From a virus, in the IMG/VR virus record IMGVR_UViG_3300021963_000029, positions 116,815 to 180,814 of that record: a DNA stretch of 64,000 bases. One strand, 5' to 3'. Positions 1 through 7,795 of this stretch are shown piece by piece (position 1 is the stretch's first letter; each line of letters starts with the position of its first letter). A program made the translations under genes and the position numbers. A model generated the notes under the pieces. That model was not told where the DNA came from and did not search any database. It worked only from the letters and a program-made list of their open reading frames with translations.

Positions 1-480
1 GGTAGCACAGGAGTTCCATTTTTTATAGGAGTTAATACAACCACTGTATATGCAGATACTTTAACTTATAGGGGTTATTCATATACTTCACCAAATCCAT
101 TTTCTGCCATTAATGGAACTCTCTCCTCTGGAAATGTTGGAGTTGGTACTGAAGATTTAACAGGTCAATCTTCACTTGGTGTCTATTATGGTGATGTTGG
201 TGTTGCTAGAACAACTCTGCCAGTAGCATCTTGTCCAACAGTTACAAGTTGTTCTGGATATGCAACATCAATCACAAATCTTACAACTCAGGTAACTTCT
301 CTCCAAACTCAAAGAAATGACTTAATTGTTAAAGTCAATTATTTGAAGAAAGAAAGGTCTAGATTCCAAATTAGAAAATATGGGTTTGATAGGCAAAAAG
401 AGGAATTGAATGCAGAGATTGCAACAAGCAATGCTATTCTAAGTTTCTTCCAAGACCCAGCAAATGAAGAATGGTTATAA
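1..480 (+). CDS. Virion structural protein, C-terminal part (cut by window edge)
   Basis: The frame is open from the first base to a TAA, giving the last 159 residues of a longer protein. The first ~90 residues are rich in Gly, Thr, Val and Ser with an alternating beta-type pattern. The last ~70 (around LQTQRNDLIVKVNYLKKE) are charged and heptad-like and probably form a coiled coil. Such composition is common in cyanomyovirus virion proteins, but I recognise no named family. It is the only plus-strand gene before 11.6 kb, and a hairpin with a T-run follows it. Confidence 0.7.
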   Translation, partial: GSTGVPFFIGVNTTTVYADTLTYRGYSYTSPNPFSAINGTLSSGNVGVGTEDLTGQSSLGVYYGDVGVARTTLPVASCPTVTSCSGYATSITNLTTQVTSLQTQRNDLIVKVNYLKKERSRFQIRKYGFDRQKEELNAEIATSNAILSFFQDPANEEWL

Positions 481-490
481 AAACCCTACA

Positions 491-515
491 GGCAATTTTT
501 TGCCAGAATTTTTTT
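491..515 (+). terminator. Hairpin plus T-run behind the first gene
   Basis: GGCAA-TTTT-TTGCC forms a 5-bp stem directly after the stop codon, followed by AGAATTTTTTT. It fits a weak factor-independent terminator for the plus-strand gene. Read on the other strand the same hairpin is followed by TGTAGGGTTTTT, so it may also stop transcription coming from the tRNA-Leu side. Confidence 0.5.
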
Positions 516-550
516 CGCCCCTTTTTTGGAATTAAAGGTCAATTTTGAAA

Positions 551-634
551 TAGGAGTGGGGAGACTTGAACTCCCACGACCTTAAGGTCAACAGATTTTA
601 AGTCTGGTGTGTCTACCGATTCCACCACACTCCC
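551..634 (-). tRNA. tRNA-Leu(UAA)
   Basis: The minus strand folds into a full tRNA. The acceptor stem is GGGAGUG/CACUCCU, with a G-U closing pair and discriminator A. The anticodon stem-loop CCAGA-CUUAAAA-UCUGU gives anticodon UAA. A long variable arm (GACCUUAAGGUC) and a T-arm GGGAG-UUCAAGU-CUCCC follow, as expected of a class II leucine tRNA. CCA is not encoded. The UUA codon it reads is favoured in this AT-rich genome. Confidence 0.93.
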
Positions 635-731
635 AAGTGAGGACTTACCCAGCCTCAGGTTTCCCTTCACAGGCACGGTGCCTCTGCACTTCCTTCACAC
701 CTCAACAGTATAGAACAAACACTCTATCCTG
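635..731 (-). other. Non-coding, possibly structured stretch upstream of tRNA-Leu
   Basis: No frame is open here. On the minus strand, between the small gene and the tRNA, there is a strong inverted repeat (AGGCAC/GTGCCT), a second possible stem GAGG/CCUC, and two copies of TGTGAAGG. It is clearly more GC-rich than its surroundings. It may be part of the tRNA precursor or a separate structured RNA; I cannot assign a family. Confidence 0.35.
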
Positions 732-902
732 TCAACCCTCATAAGCAAGTTCACCCTTTAGTTCAGCAACCTTAGCAGTTGCAAAACACTCAACACAAGT
801 CCAGAAAGTTTCTCCACTTACCATATTTTCCTCACAAAAATGGGAAGCAACATCTTCAAGGATGCCATTGAGTTCATTGAGTTGGGTGCGATCAATCTGC
901 AT
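732..902 (-). CDS. Small cysteine-containing protein, unknown function
   Basis: A 56-residue frame begins MQIDRTQLNELNGILEDV and contains CEEN and a WTCVEC motif, so three cysteines in a short span could bind a metal or form a disulfide. It sits between the fibre protein gene and tRNA-Leu. No convincing Shine-Dalgarno sequence precedes the ATG. I do not recognise the family; codon pattern and acidic/amphipathic make-up suggest a real gene. Confidence 0.55.
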   Translation of the reverse strand: MQIDRTQLNELNGILEDVASHFCEENMVSGETFWTCVECFATAKVAELKGELAYEG

Positions 903-939
903 GATAGGTAGGGGTCTTGCTTACCTATCCATCATAGCA

Positions 940-1638
940 CTAGGAACAGCACTCTGCAAGTTTGGTGGACAGTTCAGCAACTGTCTGCTTTAGATCTTCT
1001 ATTTGCTTTTGTTGTTCTTTGACTGCTTCTACTAAAGCTGCTGTTATATGGGGATAATTTAAAACTTTAGTTCCTTCTGAATTTACCTTTACTAAATCAG
1101 AAAAAACTTCTTCAACTTCTTGGGCAATAAATCCAATTTCATGCCATCCATAATCAACTCTATCATATTCTACTCCTTTTAATTTTAAAACTTTTTCCAA
1201 TGATTTTTCAAGTGGTTTAATATTTGTCTTTAGTTTAATGTCTGATGGACTCAATTGTACTGGAGTTCCATTTTGAGTCAATCCCCCAATAATATCCAAC
1301 TGTCCAAAGAACTTTCCTTGAGGAGATGCTGCATTCCAAGTGGGAGTTCCTTCAAACTTTTTGATGATAGCATCTGCTTTGACACCAAGGTCTCCCTTCA
1401 ATCCAAAAGATGTACTAGCACCAAACTTTAAGTGAGATCCAAAAGCATTGGAAAGACCAAATGCATTATGAGCACCAATTTGATTAGTCAATCCATTTAA
1501 ATTGTTGACTCCAAAAGATTGTAGAGCAAATGGTTTTGTTGGGTCTAAAGATTGCCATGCTTCAATGGTTGCTGTAGCAGGAGCAGCAGCAAGACCTGCT
1601 TGTATACCTTCTGTTTCTATTGAATTAATGTATGCCAT
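940..1638 (-). CDS. Tail fibre or baseplate protein with S74-type intramolecular chaperone
   Basis: The protein has 232 residues. The first half contains short repeats ending in FG (NAFGLSNAFG, LKFGASTSFG), which suggest a trimeric beta structure. The C-terminal ~95 residues begin SPSDIKLKTNIKPLEKSLEKVLKLKG and continue with IGFIAQEVEEVF, the hallmark of the Peptidase_S74 chaperone domain, which trimerises phage fibres and often cuts itself off at the serine start of the domain. A coiled coil (EAVKEQQKQIEDLKQTV) ends the protein. It is coupled to the upstream gene by a one-base overlap, so it is probably a late gene product attached to the gp5 spike or baseplate. Confidence 0.8.
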   Translation of the reverse strand: MAYINSIETEGIQAGLAAAPATATIEAWQSLDPTKPFALQSFGVNNLNGLTNQIGAHNAFGLSNAFGSHLKFGASTSFGLKGDLGVKADAIIKKFEGTPTWNAASPQGKFFGQLDIIGGLTQNGTPVQLSPSDIKLKTNIKPLEKSLEKVLKLKGVEYDRVDYGWHEIGFIAQEVEEVFSDLVKVNSEGTKVLNYPHITAALVEAVKEQQKQIEDLKQTVAELSTKLAECCS

Positions 1639-2345
1639 TATAGACCTCCAAATACTACTGTTTCTATTAACTTATCTACAAACTCACCTAAACTAGTTGG
1701 GATTAGTGCAGACTTGGGTTCAATAATTGTAACTCCACCAGTTCCTTTCATATAGATTGGTCCTTTTGATGCTAAGATTAATTTATTTCTAGCACCAATA
1801 GCAACATTAGCTGCATTAATTCTTACACTATCCCCAGCTTCAATAATTATATTCTGAGCAGATCTGAATACAAATGCTTCATCTGCAGCAGTAGATTCAA
1901 ATCTAATTTCTCTTGCTGCTAAAGTTAAGATGCCATTACCAGCATCTATTCTTAAATTTTTCCCAGTACTCTTGATGTTTAATCCATCTTTTGCATTACT
2001 ATCAATGTTATCAGCAATGTCACATGGGTTGCTATGTAATTCAAACCCACCATCCTTGAATAGTTTTAGATGAGCACCAGATGTTGAGTGAAGTTCACAC
2101 TGTCTTAGTCTTCCTTTTTCTGTTGACTCACCAATGAAAAGAGTTCCATTTTGAGGATCACATAAAACATATCCTGATTTTTCTTCCTCTTCTGGTTTCT
2201 TAGGAGTTTCTGACTTGGGTTGCTTTGAAGTATCAGTAGTTCCTACTGCCTTATCTAAAGCAGTGGGTTTTGTATCATACCTGGGATCATAATTAGCTCT
2301 TGCATTTATATCCCTATCTCTAGGACTAATCTGTCTGGTTGCCAT
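1638..2345 (-). CDS. gp5-associated spike-like protein
   Basis: The protein has 235 residues. The N-terminal ~60 are polar and Pro/Lys/Glu-rich (a linker). The rest alternates short polar and hydrophobic strands (LRIDAGNGILTLAAREIRF, NIIIEAGDSVRINAANVAI), as in the beta-helical C-terminus of T4 gp5 and VgrG-type spikes. It lies immediately downstream of the gp5 gene and overlaps its stop by one base. My reading is that the beta-helical tip of the spike is encoded separately here; this rests on sequence pattern and neighbourhood only. Confidence 0.6.
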   Translation of the reverse strand: MATRQISPRDRDINARANYDPRYDTKPTALDKAVGTTDTSKQPKSETPKKPEEEEKSGYVLCDPQNGTLFIGESTEKGRLRQCELHSTSGAHLKLFKDGGFELHSNPCDIADNIDSNAKDGLNIKSTGKNLRIDAGNGILTLAAREIRFESTAADEAFVFRSAQNIIIEAGDSVRINAANVAIGARNKLILASKGPIYMKGTGGVTIIEPKSALIPTSLGEFVDKLIETVVFGGL

Positions 2346-4351
2346 TATCTATCAGCACAAAGAATTACTTTTTGAATTGGTCTTCTGTCTTCTGGAAGTT
2401 GACCAATCTCTACAAATTTAAGAACTGGTAACAGTATAGCACCTGATCCTGAATCTGTATTTATTACCAGTTTAGGAACAGTTCTGATGATACCTCCATT
2501 GACTATTTTAGTATCAATTATTCTACCATCAGGATCAACAACAGGGTAAATTTCTACACCAGTATCACAATAGAGATTGTAAATTAGATCTTCCTCTCTA
2601 TATCCAACTCCAGTGTTGATAATGATTACATCAGAAATATATGCAGTGTATTCTGTTCCATCATCTCCAACTGGATTTGTAGTGCAAGCATCACCTTCAG
2701 GAGAAACATATCCCATACCATTGCTATCCATGTAGACACTATCAATCTTCCCATCTTTAAGAATGACATTACCTCTAGCACCACCTCCAGTATTACATGC
2801 ATCTTCAAAGGTAACATAAGGAGCAGTAGTATAATTTGCACCAGGATCCTTGATGTTTACTCCCATGATTTGACCAAGAACATCCACAACAACTGCACCT
2901 GATCCACCACCTCCACCAAAACCACCAAAGAAAGTTACCTTTGGCAATCCACAGTTAAGAGTTGTGCCATCACAAGTTGCATAAGCAGCAAACTGTTCTT
3001 TAGTTAATCCTAGTTCAGCAAGAACATTATCACTTGGGGCACCTCCACTGTTTTGACCCAACCAACTTGCAAATTGTTTCTTGCCATCAGAGAATAGATT
3101 TCTTACTCCTTGAGCTGGTGAATAACTTAGTACCTTTTGGAAATTAACTGATCCTTTTGGAACATATCCCTTATTCATTTCATAATCAAATTCTTCCTTA
3201 CACTTTGCATCTTCACATGAGAAGAAAGAAAGAATTGTTTTTGCATAATTAATTGCCTTAGAAATGATCCCACTAACTTGTCCAATTCCCTGCCCTAAGA
3301 CTGAAGTTAGTTCTTGAATTGCAGGACCAATTGCTTTGCTGATTTCATTTCCAATGGTCTGCATCATGCTTCCAATGAATGACTCAACTGCACAAAGAGG
3401 AATTGCTACAACCTTTCCTACCATTTGTGCAAGGAAATCAAAGACAAAAGAAGAAATTTTCTTAAGGATATTTTGGAAAGTACACCAAATACCATCTACA
3501 ATTTTATCAGTTGCTAATTTCTTTGCAAGAATAGCATCCTTTGGTAATAGTTTTTCTATTATATTTTTTAGACCTTGATAGATCTGTTCTATAATAAAGT
3601 CTCTGGTCAGTTTAGTAAAATCTGCAAGTCCATCAGCAATAGCAGTGGTAGTTTCCTGAATTAATTCAGGAATATTTTGTATGAAATTTAGTGTTGGATT
3701 TACATAGATGTTAATATAGTTTTGAGCAGTATTCAAATAGTAGATAAACTTTCTAAGTGCTTGTGCAATCTTAGAAACTTTATCAGTTCCAGTTTTACAT
3801 GCAGAAACAGTTTGTACTACTGGTGCTGTTCCTGGTGCTGCTGCTGCTTGTTTTTGAGACTCCTTATTATCTGCAGTTCTTCCAGTTGATAGTGGAATAC
3901 CAGAGTCTTTTGGTTTAGTGCCATCAGCAGGTTTACTGGATGGATTAACTATCTGCTCTCCAGGTTTAAATGGTTTAAACCCATTTGTACCTAGGTCAAA
4001 AGTGTTTGGATGTTCAATGGATGCACCAGAGAATAATGCACCAATGATGACAGGTTGTTGCCCATCATCACCATCCATAAAGAATCCAACCACTGCTTCA
4101 GATCCTCTTGGGTTGAAGCTAGCACCAGATCCTCCTTCACCTGAACCAAAGTTCAAAGGAACTAGAACATGTGCCCAAGGTAGATCCTCATCCTTAACTA
4201 CACTTGAAGAATCAGGATGATGACCTATGATTCTAACCTTTGCCCTATATCCATTCTCAGTATTCTTGTACTTGGTAACTATACCAACAAACCATCTAAA
4301 GGAATCTCTTCCAATGAAATTAGGATTAATTAGGGATTGTTCTATTAGCAT
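2345..4351 (-). CDS. gp5: gp5-like baseplate hub protein without an obvious lysozyme domain
   Basis: The protein has 668 residues. Residues ~18-110 form the gp5/VgrG-type OB-fold (FVGIVTKYKNTENGYRAKVR, then PRGSEAVVGFFMDGDDGQQPVI, shortened here). The T4 lysozyme domain that follows the OB-fold in T4 gp5 is absent. In its place are a polar linker, a long helical region with hydrophobic stretches (residues ~200-380), and a C-terminal Gly-rich beta region (FFGGFGGGGGSGAVVVDVLG) with repeated GxGY(xx)(A/P)P-type units. It sits between a gp27-like hub gene and a spike-like gene, as expected for the central hub. Cyanomyovirus gp5 proteins are known to differ from T4 in this way. Confidence 0.8.
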   Translation of the reverse strand: MLIEQSLINPNFIGRDSFRWFVGIVTKYKNTENGYRAKVRIIGHHPDSSSVVKDEDLPWAHVLVPLNFGSGEGGSGASFNPRGSEAVVGFFMDGDDGQQPVIIGALFSGASIEHPNTFDLGTNGFKPFKPGEQIVNPSSKPADGTKPKDSGIPLSTGRTADNKESQKQAAAAPGTAPVVQTVSACKTGTDKVSKIAQALRKFIYYLNTAQNYINIYVNPTLNFIQNIPELIQETTTAIADGLADFTKLTRDFIIEQIYQGLKNIIEKLLPKDAILAKKLATDKIVDGIWCTFQNILKKISSFVFDFLAQMVGKVVAIPLCAVESFIGSMMQTIGNEISKAIGPAIQELTSVLGQGIGQVSGIISKAINYAKTILSFFSCEDAKCKEEFDYEMNKGYVPKGSVNFQKVLSYSPAQGVRNLFSDGKKQFASWLGQNSGGAPSDNVLAELGLTKEQFAAYATCDGTTLNCGLPKVTFFGGFGGGGGSGAVVVDVLGQIMGVNIKDPGANYTTAPYVTFEDACNTGGGARGNVILKDGKIDSVYMDSNGMGYVSPEGDACTTNPVGDDGTEYTAYISDVIIINTGVGYREEDLIYNLYCDTGVEIYPVVDPDGRIIDTKIVNGGIIRTVPKLVINTDSGSGAILLPVLKFVEIGQLPEDRRPIQKVILCADR

Positions 4352-4569
4352 CAGTCGTCGTACATCCTACACTCTAGTGCATTTGGATTTTCATCGCAGA
4401 ATAATTCAAGAGGAGATGGATCATGCTCATCATCTGGATGATTTGATGCATAAGATTCTAAAGATTCCAATTCATTTTCAATGTGTCTTCTTCTTTGGGA
4501 AGAAATCATTGGGTCAGAAAGTTCTGACTTATCTTTTTCTATGTGATCTTTGATGTTTTTAAATGTCAT
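4351..4569 (-). CDS. Small acidic conserved cyanophage protein
   Basis: A 72-residue acidic, mainly helical protein that ends SPLELFCDENPNALECRMYDD, a C-terminal pattern I associate with conserved cyanomyovirus proteins of unknown role. It lies between gp27-like and gp5 genes and overlaps both neighbours (4 bases with the gp27-like gene, 1 base with gp5), so it is co-translated with hub components. A hub assembly or scaffolding role is a guess from location. Confidence 0.65.
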   Translation of the reverse strand: MTFKNIKDHIEKDKSELSDPMISSQRRRHIENELESLESYASNHPDDEHDPSPLELFCDENPNALECRMYDD

Positions 4570-5840
4570 TTTGCTACTCCATAAGAGTCTCTTACTAGTT
4601 CTAATCCAGTGAGACCTTTATCAGTGAAAGAATGCTTTAGTTTACTTATAATATATTTACCAGATTTGCTTTCGTCTTTTAAACCTTGTTCATCAGTATT
4701 CTTTGTAATTTTTCCAAAGTCAAGATTGATAACATCTCCCACTGTTAACCCCAAGTTTAGGGGTATAGTTATATTTAACGACTGACTAAACAATAAATTG
4801 TATCTTGACACACCTTGTGCCTGATATTCCATTCTTTTATCTGGTGCTTCTAACTTACCAGTTTTATCCATCTGTCCATTGTCAAGCATTCTAACCATTA
4901 ATCTTGAAGGACTATCTTGTAATCCTTTTGGTATTTCTGGAGAATTATCTTTATCAGAAGAATGATTCATGATCTCATAACTGTCTGATAACTTATAAAC
5001 ATTAGAATAAAATTTTCTAGTGTTAGTATCAAAGAAATAGTTTACACTAGAGTACATCCCTATTCTTAAATTGTCTAAAATGTTTACATTCTTATTAAAA
5101 ACAGGTGGAGAAGTAATCTTGAAATTTAATTTAGGATCAGCAGGTGCTGCTGTTATTTCTTTGTAAAAATATGTTTCCTTTGCTGGTCTATTAGAATCAA
5201 ACAAAGAATCTACACTCTTAAAGTTGTATCCATCTTTGTTCTCAAAAAATAAAAATCCTGCAGTACCTTGTGTATTTCCTGACTTTCCTCTTTCTACTTG
5301 TGGTATTCCTTTAGGACATAACCATCCCAACACAGTGAATGGTTTCCTTGCATTGGACATGAAAGAATATTTGTTTATGGTCTTTTCTATATTGCTGCTA
5401 TTATATCTTGTTGTCTTTAACTCATCTTTTAAAATTTTAGATACTGTATTATCTAATGTATTATCATATCTCTTAAACAATCTAGATGTTTCATTGACAA
5501 ACACTTCACTTGGAACTAAATCTAAGGTGAATAATTCTTTTGTAGATTCTGTCGTAGAGTTTCCAATATTATAAACATAATAGATGTTATCTGATTCATC
5601 AAAAGTCAATCTTAATTTAGTTGCATCTTGCTCAATAACTAATCTTACTATCTCTCCCCCTCTCAGTTTTAATTTGGAAAGGATGCCACCAGTGTTAATT
5701 ACTGCCAAAGAAAAATATGTAACTGGAGATGTAATACTCTCAGTATATTCCATAGAAGAAATTGATTGAGATATATCAATAAATCCTTCCCCAGTTCCTA
5801 TGGAACATTCTATAATTTTGTAATTAAAATATGATGCCAT
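4566..5840 (-). CDS. gp27: gp27-like baseplate hub subunit
   Basis: The protein has 424 residues, close to T4 gp27 (391). It begins with strand-rich sequence (FIDISQSISSMEYTESIT, SPVTYFSLAVINTGG) and contains YSFMSNARKPFTVLGWLCP, similar to the N-R-P-F...W-L-(C)-P segment of gp27-type hub proteins. The C-terminus (NITIPLNLGLTVGDVINLDF, then GKYIISKLKHSF) resembles the tube-like domain of gp27 and gpD. The adjacent gp5 gene supports a gp27-gp5 hub complex. The identification rests on pattern and order, not alignment. Confidence 0.68.
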   Translation of the reverse strand: MASYFNYKIIECSIGTGEGFIDISQSISSMEYTESITSPVTYFSLAVINTGGILSKLKLRGGEIVRLVIEQDATKLRLTFDESDNIYYVYNIGNSTTESTKELFTLDLVPSEVFVNETSRLFKRYDNTLDNTVSKILKDELKTTRYNSSNIEKTINKYSFMSNARKPFTVLGWLCPKGIPQVERGKSGNTQGTAGFLFFENKDGYNFKSVDSLFDSNRPAKETYFYKEITAAPADPKLNFKITSPPVFNKNVNILDNLRIGMYSSVNYFFDTNTRKFYSNVYKLSDSYEIMNHSSDKDNSPEIPKGLQDSPSRLMVRMLDNGQMDKTGKLEAPDKRMEYQAQGVSRYNLLFSQSLNITIPLNLGLTVGDVINLDFGKITKNTDEQGLKDESKSGKYIISKLKHSFTDKGLTGLELVRDSYGVAK

Positions 5841-7792
5841 TAACCTAAAGAGTTATAGTAGAGTTTTTTCAATAACATTTTATCTGCATCACTTTGAATA
5901 TTTAGAGATGGTGACCCACCTGAAGAAACATATTGAATCTGTGGTGGCATGACAGGAATTGGAACTTGAACAGTTTGTGGTGGTAATTCTGACATAGCCA
6001 TTGTATAACTTTTTGATTTTACCAAGATTGATTGTAAAAGAGGAACATCAACATTCTTTAGGGGATCTCCTCCACTTGCAGTAAAATTATTATCTAAGGG
6101 GATAACAGCTTCTGTGCCATGCAAAAATTCAAAGTAACCAGACTTTGGACCTACTGATATGCCACCTTCATTCTTTCCTTCTTTCGCTCTTTCAATAGAA
6201 AGAGGAGATGAAATTCTATTTTTAACACCTCTAACTACTGGAAGAGGATCAGTTGGAGTTTTTCCATCAGGATAAACCTCAAAGTGTAGGTGTGTATTGC
6301 CACCATCTGGATACAAAGTAGCTATTTGTTGTCCACCATAAACTACTTGCCCAACTGAAACACTAGGAACAACATGAACATATCTTGTTACTAGTCCACC
6401 ACCATGATCTATTTCAACAACTCCTCTATATCCATTATTAGCTGCCTTAATTACTTTTCCTGTTTTATATGCAGCAACTGCAGCTTCTAGTGGTCCACTC
6501 CAATGAGTCATATCTAATCCAGCATGAGATCTACTTCCTCCATCTCTTGATGCTCCAAAACCTTGACTTGCACTGACCCTTCCTTGAGTTCCAACATCGC
6601 CTCCAGGTAAAGGCATAAAAGTATCACCAGAAATTGGACCATCATATGCTCCTCCTGGGGGAATATTAGGTGCTGCCATTGGAGCACCTTCATTATATGG
6701 GTCAGAAGTGCTAACTGCTCCAGTAAAATTTAAAGCAAATCTTTCAAATTTAACCAATGCTTTTTCATAACTTACAAGAGTTTTTCCAAAAGTTAAATTA
6801 CCACTTCCTTCTACTAATGCCTTCTGTTTTTCTGTTTGTGTTTTTAGTTTATCTTTGTTTTTATTTTTATTTTTTTCTTCTTCTGCAGCACTAACCCCAA
6901 GTAAATCTCTAGTAAGGTTAGTTAAATCTAATGCAAATGATGCAATGGATGCCAGTCCTGCAAGTGGAAGACCTATGCCTGTTGCTGCAGATCCAGCAGC
7001 AAAAGCATCTAAAGCAGCACCAGTCCCTGCTATTGCAGCACCAGTCTGATCTCCTGCCTGTGCTCTAAATGCAGCATCAGCAGCACCAACAACTGCACCA
7101 ACACCAGGAATAATTGAAGCACCAAATTTTCCAAATGCTTTTGCTGTTCTTCCTCCTTGAGTTGCAGTTTGAACTGCATTTCCTCCTTGTCTTGATCTTT
7201 TAAGAGCATCATTACCAAATCTTTTTTTAAAAGAATCATCACCATATCTAGATCTATATCTTTCCTGTGCGCCAGTAGATACTCTTCTTCCAGTAGCATC
7301 AAATCCTCTTCTAACTTTTGGTCCTTTATTGAAAAAAGCATCTCCTGCCATTCCTAACAACCCAGGACCTAATAATGCTGCAGCAGCAACCATTCCTGGT
7401 GACAATGCACCAAGGAAGTCTCCCTGCATTAATTTGTCTACTGAATTAAATGCTGCCAGTGCACCAAGTGATTTTAAAAAATCATCTGATGCTCCTGCAG
7501 TAAAAAAAGTCCCTTTAAACTTAGGTAAAGTTATTCCTTTTGGTTTTTGTTTTTGCTTTTTCCTATACTTATTGTCATTTTCTTTTTGGATAGAATCTAA
7601 TCTTTTTTTGTATCTGTTTAAAACAGACAGTTGAGTTTTTCTTTGATATATTCCATTCTCAAAAGTTTTTCTTAGAGCAATAGAAGTCTTTTTAGTTTTG
7701 GTAGAAACTTTAACTAAAGGACTAATTGTAGTTACTTTAGCAACTACTGTTGGGGTTTCTTTTGGTTTTGCTAGTAAAGTTTGTGCGTCCAT
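5840..7792 (-). CDS. Large tail hub protein with M23 metallopeptidase domain
   Basis: The protein has 650 residues. Residues 1-110 are basic and coiled; ~90-170 hold a hydrophobic module (SLGALAAFNSVDKLMQGDF, then Ala/Gly-rich). A second Ala/Gly-rich hydrophobic stretch follows at ~220-300. Residues ~400-515 form an M23 (LytM-type) endopeptidase domain with the zinc motifs HAGLD and HLHFEV and the intervening RYVHV. This domain cuts peptide cross-links of peptidoglycan. The C-terminus contains YFEFLHGTEAVIPLDN, typical of tail tape-measure or hub proteins. It lies next to a hub protein with a transglycosylase domain that shares the hydrophobic module. Confidence 0.82.
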   Translation of the reverse strand: MDAQTLLAKPKETPTVVAKVTTISPLVKVSTKTKKTSIALRKTFENGIYQRKTQLSVLNRYKKRLDSIQKENDNKYRKKQKQKPKGITLPKFKGTFFTAGASDDFLKSLGALAAFNSVDKLMQGDFLGALSPGMVAAAALLGPGLLGMAGDAFFNKGPKVRRGFDATGRRVSTGAQERYRSRYGDDSFKKRFGNDALKRSRQGGNAVQTATQGGRTAKAFGKFGASIIPGVGAVVGAADAAFRAQAGDQTGAAIAGTGAALDAFAAGSAATGIGLPLAGLASIASFALDLTNLTRDLLGVSAAEEEKNKNKNKDKLKTQTEKQKALVEGSGNLTFGKTLVSYEKALVKFERFALNFTGAVSTSDPYNEGAPMAAPNIPPGGAYDGPISGDTFMPLPGGDVGTQGRVSASQGFGASRDGGSRSHAGLDMTHWSGPLEAAVAAYKTGKVIKAANNGYRGVVEIDHGGGLVTRYVHVVPSVSVGQVVYGGQQIATLYPDGGNTHLHFEVYPDGKTPTDPLPVVRGVKNRISSPLSIERAKEGKNEGGISVGPKSGYFEFLHGTEAVIPLDNNFTASGGDPLKNVDVPLLQSILVKSKSYTMAMSELPPQTVQVPIPVMPPQIQYVSSGGSPSLNIQSDADKMLLKKLYYNSLG

Positions 7793-7795
7793 TTA

